From NCBI GenBank assembly GCA_015523665.1, contig WAJX01000197.1:1-8983 (forward strand): a stretch of DNA of 8,983 bases. The letters are read 5' to 3'. The notes beneath the pieces are model-generated. The model did no database searches, was not told the DNA's origin, and saw nothing but the letters and a program-made list of their open reading frames with translations. The position numbers and the translations under genes were made by a program. Position 1 is the first letter of the stretch. Every line of letters begins with the position of its first letter. This document shows positions 6,989 to 8,983 of this stretch, piece after piece. The stretch is from Ferroglobus sp. Its GTDB lineage: Archaea; Halobacteriota; Archaeoglobi; Archaeoglobales; Archaeoglobaceae.

Positions 6989-7012
6989 CTAATTTTTATT
7001 TTTAAATTTTTT
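6989..7012 (+). terminator. T-rich terminator after the beta-oxidation operon
   Basis: Starting 19 bases after the stop at 6970 the plus strand has T runs of five, five and six bases (CCTAATTTTTATTTTTAAATTTTTT) without a strong stem. This fits archaeal intrinsic termination and separates the thiolase operon from etfBA. Some read-through into etfBA is possible. Confidence 0.45.
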
Positions 7013-7038
7013 AAATTTAAAAAAATTTAAAAAAATTT
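7004..7038. promoter_or_regulatory. helically phased A/T tracts upstream of etfB
   Basis: AAAAAAATTT is repeated exactly twice (7019-7028 and 7029-7038) and is preceded by AAATTT at 7013-7018 and AAATTTTTT at 7004-7012. The A-to-T junctions fall at 7006, 7015, 7025 and 7035, close to one helical turn apart, a pattern known to bend DNA. The stretch may act as an upstream promoter element or chromatin-protein site for etfBA. TTTAAA runs inside it could themselves serve as the TATA element, since no better TATA box fits the Shine-Dalgarno position. Confidence 0.4.
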
Positions 7039-7094
7039 GAGATTTTTGAAAAAACATATTAATCGTTTTGAAAATCGGTAACGGGGGTGAGAGT

Positions 7095-7832
7095 TTGAAA
7101 ATATTCGTGCTTGCAAAACATGCAATCGATACAGAGAGCGAGATACGTTTAAAAGATGAGAAGAGTATAGACGAAAAAGGATTGATCTACGATATAAATG
7201 ACTGGGACCGTTATGCAATTGAAGAGGCTATAAGACTAAAAGAAATGCATGGTGGAGAAGTGACTGTTATAGGAGTTGGAAATAACGAAGATACTCTAAG
7301 AAAATGTCTTGCGATGGGGGCAGATAGAGCTATAAAAATACCCCTCGAAACCGGTATGGATCCTTATAAAACAGCTTTAGCAATTAAGGATGTTATATCT
7401 GAAGAGAATTTCGATTTAATCATAGCGGGTTTAATGAGTCAGGATTGCAACAACGCTTTGGTAGGAGCTTTATTGGCTTCAATGTTGAACTTACCATTCG
7501 CAACAGCTGTTACTAGTGTTAAAGTTGAGGACGGAAAATTAAGAGTTACAAGAGAGCTTGAAGGTGGTTATCAAGAGGAAGTTATCCTTCAACTCCCATG
7601 TTTGATTACTGTTCAGAGTGGAATCAACGAGCCGAGATACGTATCTATTATGGGTATAAAAAGAGCGAAGAGTAAGGAGATAAAAGAGGTGGACGTTAAA
7701 GTAGACAAGGAAATGATCGAATTAGAAAGAATGTATTTGCCCCCTGTCAAGAAAGCAGAATTGATTACTGGCTCAGCGGATGAGATTGCTGAGAAACTCA
7801 TAGAAATATTCAAAGAAAAGGGGGTGATATAA
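7095..7832 (+). CDS. etfB: electron transfer flavoprotein beta subunit
   Basis: Small subunit of the heterodimeric flavoprotein that accepts electrons from acyl-CoA dehydrogenase; it binds AMP, or a second FAD in bifurcating types. The 245-residue length is typical. Family features are the MKIFVLAKHAID opening, NDWDRYAIEEAIRLKE (35-50), AMGADRAIKI (73-82), SQDCNNALVGA (115-125, AMP-site loop with the DCN also found in human ETF-beta) and the signature region at about 152-192 containing ELEGGYQEE, LPCLITVQ and NEPRYVSIMGIKRAK. The reading frame continues upstream to a TTG at 7068. TTG 7095 is chosen because GGGGGTGA at 7083-7090 lies four bases before it and it gives the normal family N-terminus. 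Bifurcating versus simple ETF cannot be settled by eye. etfA follows directly with no gap. Confidence 0.95.
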   Translation: MKIFVLAKHAIDTESEIRLKDEKSIDEKGLIYDINDWDRYAIEEAIRLKEMHGGEVTVIGVGNNEDTLRKCLAMGADRAIKIPLETGMDPYKTALAIKDVISEENFDLIIAGLMSQDCNNALVGALLASMLNLPFATAVTSVKVEDGKLRVTRELEGGYQEEVILQLPCLITVQSGINEPRYVSIMGIKRAKSKEIKEVDVKVDKEMIELERMYLPPVKKAELITGSADEIAEKLIEIFKEKGVI

Positions 7833-8789
7833 ATGAGGGTTTTTGCTGTAGCTGAGATAAGGATGAACGAGTTAGACCCTGTAAGTGTGGAATTACTAAA
7901 CTTGGCTAATGAGATAAAGGCTGATGGTAGTGCTGAAGCGATAGTTCTCGGTAAAGATGTTTCAGAGTTTGCGAACGAGTTGTCCAAATATTCAGATAAA
8001 GTTTGGAAGATTGAGAATGACTCACTTGAAAATTACAATCCAGAGATCTATGCAGATGTTTTAATTCAACTCTTTCAGAAAGAGAAACCAGACGTTATAC
8101 TCTTTCCAAACTCATCAAGAGGGGCAGAATTAGCTCCATTAATATCTACAAGATTAGATGCTCCAATTGTAACTGATATTGTCGGATTAGATTTTAGTAA
8201 TGGTGTCAAAGCTAAACGATACATCTTCCAAGGAAAACTAATGGTTGATATATTGGTTAAAGATGCAGACACATACGTTTTCACAGTTAGGCAAGGTGTT
8301 TTTAAAGAGGGAAAAGAAATAGGTGGAGAAATTGTTGATGTGAAAATAGAACCCACTGTAAGCCCAGCAAGACAGTTTATCAGTATAATTGAGCCGGAGG
8401 TTGGAGAAGTAGATATTGCTCAAGCTGACATCATCGTTTCAGTTGGAAGAGGAATAGAAGACGAATCCAATATAGAGCTTGCTGAAGAGTTAGCAAAAGC
8501 TCTTGGAGGCGTTGTTGCAGGAAGTAGACCAGTTATCGATTCTGGATGGTTACCAAAAGATAGGCAAGTTGGAATCTCCGGAAAAACGGTAAAACCAAAG
8601 CTATATCTGGCATTAGGGATAAGTGGAGCATTTCAGCACATAATGGGGATGAAAGATAGCGAACTTATAATAGCTGTAAATAAAGATCCAGAGGCCCCTA
8701 TATTTGGAGTAGCCCAATACGGAATAGTTGGAGATATATTTGAAATAGTTCCAGCTCTGATAGAGAAGCTTAATCAGATTAAATCTTAA
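7833..8789 (+). CDS. etfA: electron transfer flavoprotein alpha subunit
   Basis: Large, FAD-binding subunit of ETF; 318 residues, normal length. The N-terminal domain (about 1-190) has the usual MRVFAVAEIR strand and a PDVILFPNSSRGAELAP segment. The FAD domain holds GSRPVIDSGW (230-239, Arg232), VGISGKTV (246-253) and LYLALGISGAFQH (257-269), followed by AVNKDPEAPIF and YGIVGD, together the ETF-alpha signature. Two small departures from the common consensus are seen: GISGKTV where GQTGKTV is usual, and VAQYG where VADYG is usual; both touch the FAD region. Start is ATG directly after the etfB stop, with GGGGGTGAT at 7820-7828 as Shine-Dalgarno site, so the two subunits are co-translated. No ETF:quinone oxidoreductase or FixCX-like gene follows within the window, so the next electron acceptor is unknown. 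Confidence 0.96.
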   Translation: MRVFAVAEIRMNELDPVSVELLNLANEIKADGSAEAIVLGKDVSEFANELSKYSDKVWKIENDSLENYNPEIYADVLIQLFQKEKPDVILFPNSSRGAELAPLISTRLDAPIVTDIVGLDFSNGVKAKRYIFQGKLMVDILVKDADTYVFTVRQGVFKEGKEIGGEIVDVKIEPTVSPARQFISIIEPEVGEVDIAQADIIVSVGRGIEDESNIELAEELAKALGGVVAGSRPVIDSGWLPKDRQVGISGKTVKPKLYLALGISGAFQHIMGMKDSELIIAVNKDPEAPIFGVAQYGIVGDIFEIVPALIEKLNQIKS

Positions 8790-8795
8790 AATCTA

Positions 8796-8846
8796 ATTTA
8801 TATTTTTATTATTTTATTTTATAAATTTTTATTTGTTTTAAGTTTT
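8796..8846 (+). terminator. T-rich terminator after etfBA
   Basis: The plus strand after the etfA stop is dominated by T runs (ATTTATATTTTTATTATTTTATTTT and on to about 8846) with no stable hairpin, consistent with archaeal intrinsic termination. The gene that follows is on the opposite strand, so a convergent terminator zone is expected. The rest of 8847-8896 shows only a short direct repeat TTTAAGTTTT (8837-8846 and 8853-8862). Confidence 0.5.
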
Positions 8847-8896
8847 GTGCAATTTAAGTTTTAAGATAGTAAAGATGATCAAATATAGATAAAATT

Positions 8897-8983
8897 TTAT
8901 AAAAATAAATAATAGTAAAGTAAAACAGCTAATAGAACTGCGATTGTTATTATAGCAATATCTATAACCCTCACTTTAACATC
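8897..8983 (-). CDS. partial membrane protein, C-terminal transmembrane tail (5' end outside window)
   Basis: The minus strand is open from the window edge to a TAA at 8897-8899, giving 28 residues. They read as a short charged segment (DVKVRVID) followed by about 20 hydrophobic residues (IAIITIAVLLAVLLYYYLFL) and the stop, so the protein probably ends in a transmembrane helix with the charged side facing the cytoplasm. The family cannot be recognised from so little. The plus strand in the same place is also open and hydrophobic from 8919 to the edge, as often happens opposite a membrane segment, but has no ATG, GTG or TTG start there, so the minus-strand reading is preferred. It would be convergent with etfA. 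Confidence 0.5.
   Translation of the reverse strand, partial: DVKVRVIDIAIITIAVLLAVLLYYYLFL

Noticed and set aside
7068..7094. Upstream TTG start for etfB at 7068
   Set aside because: It would place the strong GGGGGTGA Shine-Dalgarno site inside the coding region and add nine residues before the conserved N-terminal strand.
7613..7987. Open minus-strand frame of about 124 codons across the etfB-etfA junction
   Set aside because: It is antisense to two well-supported genes, Ser/Ile-rich as expected for a shadow frame, and has no start signal.
8919..8983. Hydrophobic plus-strand open frame at the right edge
   Set aside because: It has no ATG, GTG or TTG start after the stop at 8916-8918; it mirrors the better-supported minus-strand transmembrane tail.
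1..8983. CRISPR array, tRNA, rRNA, riboswitch or insertion sequence
   Set aside because: No regularly spaced repeats, cloverleaf-like segments, conserved RNA cores, transposase motifs or terminal inverted repeats were seen on reading; a covariance-model scan could not be run.

Overview
The window looks like AT-rich archaeal chromosome. Four signals point to Archaea: TATA-like boxes about 23-26 bp upstream of start codons (two genes appear leaderless), Shine-Dalgarno runs of the GGTGA/GGGGGTGAT type, T-rich terminators without hairpins, and archaeal-type gene architectures (a thiolase paired with a DUF35 OB-fold protein, and a 3-hydroxyacyl-CoA dehydrogenase fused upstream of a crotonase domain). 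Arg codons are mostly AGA/AGG and Ile is often ATA. The best inference is an anaerobic, fatty-acid- or alkane-oxidising archaeon, perhaps of the Archaeoglobi or Syntrophoarchaeia type. The sequence alone does not fix the lineage.

Layout. Positions 122-1811 hold two overlapping plus-strand genes for exported proteins: a large helical/beta surface protein with many N-glycosylation sequons, and a small predicted lipoprotein. A T-rich convergent terminator zone follows (1812-1883). An acyl-CoA dehydrogenase lies on the minus strand (1884-3053). A 223-bp divergent intergenic region with two promoters separates it from a tight plus-strand operon (3277-6970): SCP2-type thiolase, DUF35 Zn-ribbon/OB-fold protein, and the fused hydroxyacyl-CoA dehydrogenase/enoyl-CoA hydratase. 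A very A/T-rich spacer with helically phased A-tracts (about 6971-7094) precedes etfB-etfA (7095-8789). The right edge has another T-rich terminator zone and the C-terminal end of a minus-strand membrane protein cut by the window boundary.

Together the central genes encode one complete turn of the beta-oxidation spiral plus its first electron acceptor. The acyl-CoA dehydrogenase passes electrons to EtfAB, the fused enzyme hydrates the enoyl-CoA and oxidises the 3-hydroxyacyl-CoA to 3-ketoacyl-CoA, and the thiolase (probably working with DUF35) releases acetyl-CoA. No acyl-CoA ligase, ETF:quinone oxidoreductase or dedicated regulator is visible here. No RNA genes, CRISPR arrays or insertion sequences were seen. 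The biochemistry is recognisable. The less-described material is the surface-protein/lipoprotein pair and the regulatory architecture of the intergenic regions.
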